Assembly (NCBI RefSeq): GCF_027409185.1
Contig: NC_084463.1
Span: forward strand, 114,892,133-114,956,132
Reading direction: 5' to 3'
Source of the DNA: Cynocephalus volans
Lineage: Eukaryota > Chordata > Mammalia > Dermoptera > Cynocephalidae
Length of the DNA stretch: 64,000 bases
The position numbers and the translations under genes were made by a program. Below the pieces are notes generated by a model. It was not told the DNA's origin, ran no database searches, and worked only from the letters and a program-made list of their open reading frames with translations. Positions 23,984 to 33,975 of the stretch are shown here, piece by piece; position 1 is the first letter of the stretch; each line of letters starts with the position of its first letter.

Positions 23984-24485
23984 CAACTAACCACCCCAGA
24001 CTCTCCTTTCCCCAGTTCTGCATGTTGTTCTAGACCCAAGGAGGGGTGCATGGAGAGAGATTTCATGAGGGAAATGTGAAGGGATGGAAAGACATGGAAA
24101 TGGCACCTGAAGCTTGAGGAGACTCGGAGACTCCTAGTTCAGATGTTCTTTTGGCTGTGCAAAGGTAAGGGAGCCTAGGACATCCTCTAAGGATTCCAGG
24201 AGAGAGGGAAAGTGGAAACTTCTGGATCCTTCTTTAGGCTGGTGGACTCATCTTGGCATGGCAGGGAAGAAAGCAGGGCAGAAGCTCTGTCCAGAGTGGG
24301 AATGATGCTTTTGGCTTTAGCTCTAGGTGTGAACATACAGGAAACCTAGTGGCAGCTGGCTTGGCTTGGCTCATTAGAAGTGAGGAAAATCCCTAATGTG
24401 CCAGGTTACCTCAAAAGGCATGACAGTGATTCCAGCTGAGGATTGATTGTCTGTGTCTGGAGGTGCCATCATTCTCCCCTTACAG

Positions 24486-24579
24486 AGGTCATCGTGGGCT
24501 CCCTGAAGTTCTCTTCCTTCGCATTTCTCAGGGTCTTGGATCTATGGGAGGCGGGCAGCCCCCAATTGGCACCTTTCAG
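24486..24579 (+). pseudogene. Calcitonin/CGRP-like exon 2 (signal peptide exon)
   Basis: The acceptor CTCCCCTTACAG ends at 24485 and the donor is GTGAGACAG at 24580. From 24494 the exon reads 29 codons (the last split) that align without gaps to the calcitonin/CGRP signal-peptide exon, sharing the KFS, AGS and APFR positions. The start codon is GTG at 24494-24496, and no in-frame ATG replaces it. Arg, Asp and Glu now interrupt the hydrophobic core, so even the signal peptide would be poor. Confidence 0.88.
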
Positions 24580-24830
24580 GTGAGACAGCCCTGCCAGGAG
24601 CACACACTTCTCCCATTGCCCTGGGGTCAGACAGTTTTCTACCTCTGAGATCACCCATGGCTCCTAGTGAATCAGTGCTCTCAGGTGGACACCAGCCTCC
24701 TGCTCTGTCAACTGGAATTCAGGCGGCCACATCCTCAGGGGAAGAAGCAGGAACCAGGAAGTTTGGACCCTTATTCTGGGGAGGAGGCAACAGGGGCTCA
24801 GAGCCTGCATTGGTCTGCTTCCCCTCGCAG

Positions 24831-24986
24831 GTCTGCTTTGGAGAGTAGCCCAGACCCAGCCACACTCAGTGAAGAGGAAGCGCGCCTCCTGCTGGCTGCA
24901 TTGATGCAGGACTATGTGCAGATGAAGGCCAGTGAGCTGGAGCTGGAGCAGGAGCTGGAGCAGGAGCAGGAGACAGAGGGCTCCAG
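24831..24986 (+). pseudogene. Calcitonin/CGRP-like exon 3 (propeptide exon), open and best conserved
   Basis: The acceptor CTTCCCCTCGCAG ends at 24830 and the donor GTGAGGC starts at 24987. The frame is open through all 156 nt and carries the family propeptide: [20 protein letters not shown], then [17 protein letters not shown]. It ends in an expanded acidic run ([16 protein letters not shown]), made from repeated GAGCTGGAGCAG-type units and longer than the ELEQEQE of other family members. The preservation of this exon next to ruined peptide exons suggests fairly late inactivation. Confidence 0.92.
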
Positions 24987-25881
24987 GTGAGGCTCCCCAC
25001 GCAGCCCAACCTAAGGCCTCCTCTCCCCCAAATACCCATGAGGGTAGATCCCAAGATGTAGGAGAGGACACACTGGCCGGGAGAACTGCCGGCTGTGGGT
25101 GTTCAACAGGACGTGGGGCCCAGCCATTCTCAGGCTTTATGGACAACGGAGGATCCTGTTGCAGCTGGAGGGACTGTGGTTAGACATATTAAAAAGATCC
25201 ATTTCTGAAAGCAGTTAGGAAAGGTGTGGAGTCATTCACTGTGGGAATTGGTCTTGGAGTACTGGAGAGACCTCCAAGCACTGGATGAGGTAAGTGCGAA
25301 GCCAGAGGATGGACCAGGTTTTAGAAAGTTCACCTGTGCATTTTGTTCTTTCATACCTGCAAGGAGCCTTCAGTTCACATTTGCAAGGTGAAGGCAAAGC
25401 CCTTGCAGGGGGTGGGGACAGGTAGAGCAGTGACCGAGGTAGGTCGGGGCCTTTAGATGTACAGCATCTGTGGAGATGTGCATGCTGTCGCGGGGACAGA
25501 GAGAGCACCATTCCCCAGCCCCACCTCCCTGTGCACGCCGAGCCTGAGCAGAGATCAGTGCCTGGCCGAGCCCCAGTGGTGCCCTGGCAGAGGCATGAGT
25601 TGCACCTGCATCTGCCCTGAGAACCCCTCTGGCCAGCATGAAGGACTGAACATCATGTGGAATGCCAGAAAAAGTCACCCTTCCTCACCACAGCCCTTCC
25701 CCACACTGCCCTGACCCACTGCACCTCTGAGCTTTCCTAATGCAGGGTGTGTGAGCTGCCCTCCTGCCTTCCTCTCCTGTCCCTGCTCGAAGTGACCCCT
25801 GCCTGGTCCAACCTTCTGTGTGACTGCTGATGGGGGCAGATCCTGGTGCATGGTACTGTCTGGCATGTCTTTTCCCTGCTG

Positions 25882-26030
25882 CCTGGACAGCCCCAGATCT
25901 AAGCACTGCGGTAATCTGAGTACTGTGTGCTGGGGATGTACTCATAGGACCTGAACAACTTTCATACTTTCTCTGGCATCGACTTCATGCCTGAAACACC
26001 CGACAAGAAAAGAGACATAGCCAGAGGCTT
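25882..26030 (+). pseudogene. Calcitonin-like exon 4, dead
   Basis: The exon is recognised by LDSPRSK-CGNLST at 25883-25923. The acceptor position at 25880-25881 reads TG instead of AG. The dibasic site before the hormone is KH instead of KR. One base is lost just after CGNLST, and in the shifted frame the remainder reads as calcitonin-like text with a TAG at 25943-25945, then DLNNFHTF. The downstream KKRD processing site survives (about 26007-26018). The intron stretch 24987-25881 holds nothing else I recognise. Confidence 0.87.
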
Positions 26031-27100
26031 GCAGAGGGGCCACTACTGCCACTTTGGGGTGTCCCAGGATGCCAACAGAATACATCCCATTCCTTACTGA
26101 TTTCCTTTCTTGCTTCCTTCCTATGATTTGATACATGTGTTTCCTCTCTGATTGTTCTTTAGGCTGGTGTTGGAGGCTTTGCTTGTGACATAGCATGCTG
26201 TGGACTTCAGGGTGGGACAAGAAATGAGACAGGATTCTCAGTGAGGCTAGAGATTAGAGAGAATGAAGGCAGTTCCTGAATACCAGTAAGCACATCGCTC
26301 CTTTCTGGTCATTTGGTTAATAAAACTGTCTAAAAAGCGCTGAGCTGTGGTGGTCATTGCTCTGGCCCACATCCCAGGCCTTGAGGGTATGCTTAGAAGT
26401 AACATTAGCCTGTGGTGACTCAACCCCAGACTTGGCAGATGGTCCCTGTGAACCAGCTCAAGCCGCACGAACAGGTGGGCTGAGGAGCAGGTAAGCACTT
26501 CTGAAAGAGGATGTCGCAAACCCTGTTTTCTGGGCCTCTACCAGGTAAGTCTTTCGGGATTTTAAATTTTCTTATGGAGGTGTGTTTGATCCCCATCCTT
26601 GGGGTATGGCCTCTAGTGACTCTGTGTGCAGCTCAGAATTGGAATGGGAGTAACTGCCACATTCAGTGTGGATCTTCTGGCCTTTGTCCATTGCCCCTTG
26701 CTGGCACCGAAGGGACTGACCATAAGGAATGGGAAGAACAGGGTTTTAGCATAGGCCCCGTAGCCAGGAACCAGGAATCTCATAGGTTCTGGGTTTTCTG
26801 TGACATTCTTTGGGAAGGGCTCCTAGCAGAGGTTGGCATAATTTTCTCTAATGGCCCTTGTGATGTTCTCTTTCAGTAATTATGTTTAGGAGACACACTT
26901 AATCGGGTAAGTGATGGGACTCAGACATTAGTTCTCTTTATGAAGGTCCCATGGGACACGCTCCTCTCAACTGGCCTCTCCTAACCTCAGAGACTCACAG
27001 TCCTTCCTTTTATGTTACCATGATGGTCCCATGGGGCAGGCTTCTCTCCCCCAGCCTTTCACTGGCAGGCTTTGTCTTCTTTCTCCATTCTGCAAATCAG

Positions 27101-27264
27101 TGTCACTGCTGAGAACAGGGCCCACAACACTGCCACCTATGTGACCCATTGGCTGGCAGCCTTGCTGAGTGATTGGGGGTGTGATGAAGAGCAACTTCAT
27201 GCCCACCAATGTGGGCTCCAAAGCCTTTGGCCGGCGCTGTGGGACTTCAGGCTTGTGCGGTTGA
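27101..27264 (+). pseudogene. CGRP-like exon 5, dead
   Basis: The acceptor AAATCAG ends at 27100. Joined to exon 3 the frame stays open and reads AHNTATYVTHWLAALLS where CGRP has its disulfide ring. Both ring cysteines are replaced (His, Tyr), and the KR cleavage site before the hormone reads NR. A 2-nt loss near 27163-27172 shifts the frame. Beyond it the C-terminal CGRP text NFMPTNVGSKAFGRR, with the amidation glycine and RR, is perfectly readable, and a TGA follows at 27262-27264. The 3' splice donor and exon 6 are not clear. The stretch 26031-27100 is intron with no recognised repeat. Confidence 0.9.
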
Positions 27265-27439
27265 ACACTTCAGGAAGAAAGTGACTTTTCTCCTGATCAT
27301 GGAGGAGGGATGGGTAAAACAGGGAAGGGGCCCATATTCTGAGTGCCACTGAATGTGGGGCGGAGGTGTGTGCTTGTTGTGGGAGAGGGAATGTGCAAGG
27401 CTAACTTTCCTCTGTAGTGCTGCGTCAATCCCTCTAAGA

Positions 27440-28085
27440 CATTTATTTTTTAAAGTTCTTTTTAAGTTTTAGGTTTTAAAATTAAAGCAAAATTGATTAT
27501 ACTTGTGGGGTACAGAGTTGAATATCAATACCTGTGTCCAATGTGTGATGATCAAATCAGGATAATTAGCATGTTCATTATAAAATATAACCATTTCTGT
27601 GTCCATTAACCAATTTCTCACTAACCTCTCCCCCTTTCCCACCTCTAGTAACCATAGTCCTGTTCTCCCCTTCTGTCTCTATAGTATTGCCTATTCTATA
27701 CTTTTCATTAAATGGAATTATGTAATGTGTGGCTTTTCATGTCTGGCTTCTTTTACTTTGCATTATTATTTTCAAGGTTCATTCACGGTGTAGCATGTAT
27801 GACTATTTAATTTCTTTTTATGGCTGAATAATATTCTTTTATATGGATATATCACATTTTGTGTATCCATTTATCAGTTGATGACAATTTGGGTTGTTTT
27901 CACTTTGGGGCTATTTTGAATAAGACTGCTATGAACATTTGCATAGAAGTTTATATGTGAACATATGTTTTCAGTTCTCTTGGACATATACTTAGGAATG
28001 GGATTTCTGGTGTCATATAAATCTGTACTTAACTTCATAAGAAACTGCAAACTGTTTTCCAAGAATTATTTTGTGCAAACCTATT
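27440..28085 (-). mobile_element. Old L1M 3' end
   Basis: Reverse L1M 3' UTR and ORF2-end text: CCACCTCTAGTAACCATAGTCC, TTCATTAAATGGAATTATGTAATG, ATGGCTGAATAATATTC, CCATTTATCAGTTGATGACAATTTGGGTTG, ACATATGTTTTCAGTTCTCTTGG. Truncated and interrupted on both sides. Confidence 0.78.
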
Positions 28086-28144
28086 TTATATTCCATCTTG
28101 AGTCCACAGATGCAACAATAGCTTTCATTAGACCGTATGATGGC

Positions 28145-28390
28145 GAAATACACATACTTATTTAGTGCTATGTGCTAGGTACTGTTATAAATAACTGATT
28201 GATGATTTTGATCCTCACGACAATCCTATAAGGTAGGTATTATTATTATCCACATTTTACAGATGAGGAAACCAAAGCAAGGATGGTTAAGTAATTTGTA
28301 CAAAGTCATAAACTAGAAATAAAGCTGGGCTTTAGAATCCAGGTAGTCTAGCTCCAGAGTCCATTTTCTTAACCAGGACTTCTACTGCTT
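28145..28390 (-). repeat. MIR SINE
   Basis: Nearly full-length reversed MIR: CTATGTGCTAGGTACTGTT, CCTCACGACAATCCTATAAGGTAGG, ATTTTACAGATGAGGAAACC, GAATCCAGGTAGTCTAGCTCCAGAGTCCAT, TTCTTAACCA. The stretch 28391-28750 shows no further feature. Confidence 0.82.
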
Positions 28391-28749
28391 CTAATTAGAG
28401 AGTGTGTGAATACCAAGCAGGTGGGCTGGAATACAGGAGATGCTCTAACATGTTAGGAGGTTTCAGACTTGCTCTTTCTCCTTCCCTTTCATTCAGTTTG
28501 ATTTCTGATGGCTGGTTCTCTCCATTACCTCTGACCCTAAGGTGGAGAGTAAATCTCAGATGGAGCAGCAGGTGGCAACAGAGAACTGTCCAGAGGAGAG
28601 CTAAGAGCTCCTTACAACAATATGATGCTTTAGATAATCTGTAAAAAAGAAAATTGATATCGAACTCGTAAAAATGTTTCTCATTTCTGAATAACTAAGT
28701 CCACAGAAAAGTTAAGTGAAATCCCTAGGGCTTATCTGATGCTGAAATG

Positions 28750-30830
28750 CCTTGGGGACATTTTTTAAATACCAGTTTGATATTGAAAAGAACGGGTGGT
28801 AGTAGACATCCTTGTTATGTTTACAAATTGAAGGGCAAAGAGTTCATTATTAGGCCATTAAATATGATGATAGTAGTGGGATTTAAAAAAAAATAGATAC
28901 TTGTATCTTAAGTTCTATTCTAGTTTTCTAAGAGTTTTTATCAAGAAAAGTCATGAATTATATCAAATGCTTTTCCTACATCTATTGAGATGTTTATATG
29001 ATGGTTTTCCTTTATTCTGTTTTTCCAATGAATTATATTGATTTTTGGATGTAAATTGTATTCCTGGAATAAACACCATTTGGTCATGATTATTATGATT
29101 TTTACCATGCTGGTTTGCTTTTTTGTTTATTTAGGATTAGTGCATCTATATTTATGAGATACATTTACCTGTATTTTGCCTTCCTTACAATATCCTCATA
29201 ATTTTGGTGGAATTATACTAGCCTTATTAAATGAGTTCAGAAACGTTTCTTCTTCCTTTTTTCTCTGAAAGAGTTATTGTATAATTGGTTATATTTCTCC
29301 CTTCTTGTAGTTTTCTTTTTTGGAGGAATTTAAATTACATATTCAAGTTCTTTATCAGATACTGGACTATTCAGATTTTCCATTTCATCTTGTGTGAAGT
29401 TTGGTAACTTGTCTTTTTCAAGGAATCTGTTCTTTTTATCAAAATTGTCAAAATTATTGGCACAAAATAATTTACAATATCCTATTATTATCTTTTAATA
29501 TCTGTAGGAACTCTAGTGGTATACCCCTTTTTATTCCTGATATTAACAATTTGTATTTTCTCTCTTTTTATCTTGGTCAGTCTCACTCTGAACTTGGGTT
29601 TGTGTTGATTTTCTCAACTTTTGACTTGTTGATTTTTTCTCTACTATTTCATTATTTTCTGCTCTTTATCCCTAGTAATTTTTCCTATCTTTTAAATTTT
29701 TGTCTTTCTCCTTTCTTTGGGTTTAACTTGTGGTTTTTTTTTTTTTAAGCTTCTTGAGATGGAGGCTGAGATAACTGATTCTTAATCTTTCATATTTTCC
29801 TAATAGATGCATTTAAAGCTGTAACTTTTATAAATTTTAGCCACAGCCCACGAATTTTGATATGTTGTATTTTCATTTTCAGTTCAAAGTATTTTCTGTT
29901 TTCATATGATTACTTCTTTGATTCATGGATTATTTAGAAGTGTACTGCTTAATTTCCAAATATTTGTGTATTTTCTAATCATTTTTCTGTTATTGATTTC
30001 TAATTTATTTTCATAATGATCAGAGAAATATTCTCCATGATTCTAACTCTTTGAAATTTTTTGAGAATTTCTGTATGATTAGCTTAGTCTATTTTGGTAA
30101 CTATTCCATGAGTACTTGAAAAGATTGTGTATTCTGCAGTTGCTGGATATAGTAGTATGTATAGGTCAATGAGGTCAAATTGCTTAATCGTATTGTTCAA
30201 ATCTCCTATACACTGTTTTTTTGACTTCTTTTTCTGTTAGCTACTAATAGAGATGGATTAAATTCCCCCACAATGGGAATTTGTCTATTTCCCTTTTAGC
30301 TCTGTATTTCTGTTGTGTATATTTTAAAGCTATTAGGCACATTTAAATTTCAATGCACTGTCATTGAATTGACCTATTTTAAGATCTTGAAATGTCCCTG
30401 TTTATCACTAGTACTACTTTGGCTTAAAGTCTGCTTATCTGATGTTATACAGCCAGCCACATTATTGTGTTAGGATTGTGTTAATGTTTTCATACCATAT
30501 CTTTTTTCACTCTTTTACTTTAAGATTTTTAAACAGAATATATTTAAGGCTTGTTTTTTTAGACAGTCTGAAAATCTTCATCTTTAATTGAAGGGTTTAG
30601 TCCATTTACATTTAATATAATTTCTGATATAGTTGAGTTTGTCTTTTATCTTCAATATATTTTCTCTTTGTTCCATCTGGTCAGTGTTCCTTTATTCCTT
30701 TTTTTTTTTTTTTTTTATGAATCAAGTTTGCTTGTTTGTTTCTTCTTTCCTTCCCTTTCCACTTCTCATTCCTTTTACTCCTTCTGTATTCTATTTAACT
30801 CTTCTATTAAATTTTCTAAAAAATTGACAT
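28750..30830 (-). mobile_element. Ancient L1M, RT back to the ORF2 start, decayed
   Basis: Reverse L1 ORF2 text in order of rising coordinate: GTAGACATCCTTGTTATG (RT palm), ATCAAATGCTTTTCCTACATCTATTGAGATG, GGAATAAACACCATTTGGTCATG, the EN/RT linker at about 29480-29760, CTTTTATAAATTTTAGCCACAGCCC, TTATTTAGAAGTGTACTGCTTAATTTCCAAATATTTG, and the EN part near 30120-30640. No frame of useful length survives. Confidence 0.72.
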
Positions 30831-30834
30831 TATT

Positions 30835-31296
30835 GATGTATAATTATGTAAAATTAAATGCACTCATTTTAAGTTTACAGTTTGACAAGTTTTGATAAAT
30901 ATACTCACCCCACCACAATCAAGATACAGAACATTTTCATAATCCTATATGTTCTTTTGCATTCTCTTGAAGTTTATTCCCTCCTTCCTGGTCCATGTCA
31001 GCCATTGATCTTCTTTCTCTCACTGTAGCTTAGTTTTTCCAGTTACACTATTTTATGTAAATGGAATGATAAAATGTGTACTCTTTCGTGTCTTGCTTCT
31101 TTTACTCAGTATATTACTTTTTCAGATTCATCAATTTTATTGTGTGTATCAGAAAGTCATTCTTCGAAGGCTGGGAGCCCTTCCTAGCAATGAAAGTGCA
31201 TTTTCACTCATTGTAGCCAACAGAGCTTGCTGTAAAACTTTACAAGTTTTGCCCATCTGATAGGTGAGCAATGTTACCTCACTAATTTTTAATTTG
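30835..31296 (-). mobile_element. Older L1M 3' UTR, left part (host of the younger L1)
   Basis: The L1M 3' end in reverse (ATTGACATTATTGATGTATAATTATG, TGTAAATGGAATGATAAAATGTGTAC) breaks off at 31296. It resumes at about 38047 with TTTTTCTTGTTATGAGTCAAATTGAACATC and continues there, so the L1 at 31297-38046 is an insertion into it. Confidence 0.68.
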
Positions 31297-32807
31297 GGGA
31301 GTTTCAAGATGGCGGTGGCTGCGGCGGCTGGCGCGGAGTAGCTGAGGTGGAAAAGGCGGCCACTGGGCCTTAGGCAGCCGGGAAACTTGTGGACCTTCCT
31401 CTTGCCATCTCTTAAGGGAGGACCGCTGCTGCTGGCCGGTCGTGGGGGGTGACCGCCACTTTGCCCTCGGCAGGAGAGGCTGCCTCAATTACAGGCAACA
31501 GCTGTGAAGTGTGGAGCAGGAAAAGAACTGTTTCTTAGCTGCAAAAGCGAGTCTCGAAACACGGAACATGGCGCCAGGGCTGCTGTGGATGCAGACAGGA
31601 CCCCGGAGGCCGGGGCCGCGCTGAAGGCGGCCAGCTGCCCTATTCAGGATTCGAGATTTCACGCTGGCATTAAAGAAGATTCCTGGGAGCGCCCGAGCCG
31701 CACCGCGACTGAACAGCCCGAGGCAGCAGCAGCCAAGAACGGGGAAGGTGCCAAACCAGAGACAGAGAGTGAGCGCCTGACCTGGCACAACCCTGTGAGT
31801 GACCCCTGGACCAGCCCTGTTTGGGGGGGGCCACTCACCGCCCTGGGGCTCCCTCCATTTTCCCAGGTCCGGGCAGCTCCACCCGGCTCGGCCGCCACTG
31901 AGCCCTCCCACTTGCTTGCCCCGGCGCAGGGCTTTCCAGAGCCTGTGGGCCGGCCTCCCCTCCCACTCCCTCCACGGTTCTCTGGCGGGTTGGTGGTGTG
32001 GGGCGTCCCCGGCCAGTGTTGGGAGGGCAAGGAAGTACGGGCGGGCCGACTGTCACTCAACTGCACCCTGGACTCTGGCCTCCGGTAAACTTCCTGTTAC
32101 TGGGAGGCTGATACCATCTCTGCGGCCACCAGTTCGGAAAAAAGCCTAATCAATATCTGGTTGGGAATAGTGTGGTAGGAGAGTTCCCAGGTCCGCTTGA
32201 ACCTGCCGGAGAGCTGGCTGCAGGTGGGCGCTAGACTCGGTTTATACCGGGGGGATACAAAGGTGAAAAAGTCCCGAGAAAGATCTACACAGTGCTACAA
32301 AGGCACCCAGAGCGACCAGTGGTCTGTGCCTAGCAGAAACCTGGTAGACTTCCTGGGCGAGGCGGTGCCGAGCAGGGTCTTGAAGGCCCAGCTGATAGAA
32401 GAGGGTTGCAGAAGACATGCCCCAGCCCAGCACAGGGCGCACAGAGTGGGGAGACGTGTGGCCAGGGAGGCAGAGACTCGATAGAAACCACACACCCTGT
32501 GGGGTCACCACTGCACGATCTAACAGCCTGGGCCAGAGCACACGGAACAGGGAGAAGTCCTGCACAGGAAGTGAAAGCTCAACAGCGATCACACACCCTG
32601 TGGTACGTGATCCATCAGCCCAGCAGAGTCCAAGCTGACCAGACAGGTGGCTCGCCGGAGAAGCCCAAGACCCAAGGCAACCACACACACAAGGCACTAG
32701 AGGCCAACTGAGCAGTCACGGATGTAGCCATACGAAATTGGCAACCACAGCAGCATCCTAGTTATTCATTAGTCTCAAACCGGTGGACTGTGAAACCCCC
32801 TGCCACA
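31297..32807 (+). promoter_or_regulatory. L1 5' UTR / internal promoter region
   Basis: About 1.5 kb lie upstream of ORF1 and are GC-rich to about 32100. The CAAGATGG near 31305-31312 is the expected YY1-type start-positioning motif. Near the 3' end, ACCACACACCCTGTGG-type segments at about 32486 and 32588 mark two imperfect copies of a ~102-bp unit. Open frames of 140-194 codons occur on both strands (31504-32088 plus; 31489-31911 minus) and have no recognised function. Confidence 0.72.
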
Positions 32808-33788
32808 ATGAATAAACATCAAAAAAAAGATACCAGAAATACAAAAAATCAAGAAAGTACACCACCAAAAGTTAATAAATCTCAAACTCTAGATCCTATA
32901 TAACAAGAAGCCCTTGAAATGATTGACAAGGAATTTCGAGTGATAATTCTAAGGAAACTGAATGAGATACAAGAAAACACAGCTAGACATCATGATGAAA
33001 TGAGGAAAAGTATACAGGATCTGAAAGAGGAAATGTACAAAGAAATCAATGTCCTGAAAAAAAATGTAGCAGAACTTGCTGAACTGAAGAAGTTATTCAG
33101 CGAAATAAAAAACACAACGGAGAGTTTAACCAGCAGGCTTGTCGAAGTTGAAGAGAGAACCTCTGAACTTGAAGATGGGCTGTTTGAAATAACACAAGCA
33201 GACAAAAAGAAAGAAAAAAGAATCAAGGACATGGAAGAAAATCTGAGAGAGATATCGGAGAACCTTAAGCGCTCAAATATCCGAGTCATGGGTATTCCAG
33301 AAGGGGAGGAAAATGGAGATTCCATTGAAAACATATTCAACAAAATAGTGGCAGAAAACTTCCCAGGTATAGGAAAAATCACAGATCTTCAGATCCAGGA
33401 AGCTCAACGATCTCCAAACGTATTCAACCCAAAAAGGCCTTCTCCAAGACATGTCATAGTCAAATTGGCAAAACTCAGAGACAAAGAGAGAATCTTAAAA
33501 GCTGCAAGAGAGAAGCGTCAAACCACCTATAAGGGAGCCCCAATCAGGCTAACATCAGACTTTTCATCACAAACCCTAAAAGCTAGAAAGGAATGGGATG
33601 ATATTTTCAAAATACTAAAAGACAAAGATTGCCAGCCAAGAATAATTTACCCTGCAAGGCTATCCTTCCGAAATGAAGGGCAAATAGTATATTTCTCAGA
33701 CAAACCAAAACTGCGGGAGTTCACTACCACACGACCACCCTTACAAGAAATCCTCAAGGGAGTACTGGGTTTGGTTCCTGAAAAATAA
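32808..33788 (+). pseudogene. L1 ORF1 (ORF1p), one nonsense codon
   Basis: ORF1p binds L1 RNA and acts as a nucleic-acid chaperone in the RNP. The ATG at 32808-32810 opens 326 codons, close to the usual L1 ORF1 length. Codon 32 is TAA (32901-32903), where the copy at 15.8 kb has GAA, so the intact ancestor is evident. Beyond the stop the frame is open to 33788. It shows a heptad-rich coiled coil (about residues 60-140), an RRM-like middle (RSNIRVMGIPEGEE onward) and a C-terminal domain ([20 protein letters not shown]). A methionine at 32919 could restart after the stop, giving 289 residues without the N-terminal tail. Confidence 0.9.
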
Positions 33789-33975
33789 CTACCACTGCCA
33801 TAAAAACCCAAGAAAAATCAAAACCCACTAGTATAATAAAAATGGCATTCATGAAGAGAAAACAAGCAAACAAAAACGCTATCTACAGCCTAAGGAACCA
33901 ACAAACACAGAAACCAAACAGTAAATCAGAAAGCAAGGAACAAAAGACACCTAAGACAACCAAACAACCAACAAA

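Larger units (their letters stand above)
24486..27264 (+). pseudogene. Calcitonin/CGRP-family gene (CALCA/CALCB/CRSP paralog), inactivated
   Basis: Living members encode a precursor that is spliced to give calcitonin (exon 4) or CGRP (exon 5), hormones acting on calcitonin-receptor family GPCRs. Here exons 2, 3, 4 and 5 are all present in order with normal spacing. Exon 2 and 3 borders keep canonical AG and GT. Damage is spread over the gene: ATG is now GTG, the exon 4 acceptor AG is TG, calcitonin has a 1-nt loss and an in-frame TAG, and CGRP has lost both ring cysteines and 2 nt. Introns are retained, so this is a decayed gene and not a retrocopy. It is divergent from CYP2R1, about 20 kb away. 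In other mammals CALCA, CALCB and the CRSP genes lie between CYP2R1 and INSC. Which paralog this is cannot be settled by eye; human CALCP or an old CRSP are candidates. Confidence 0.9.

Noticed and set aside
24663..25146. 160-codon minus frame with [13 protein letters not shown]
   Set aside because: Antisense of the acidic repeat in calcitonin/CGRP-like exon 3.
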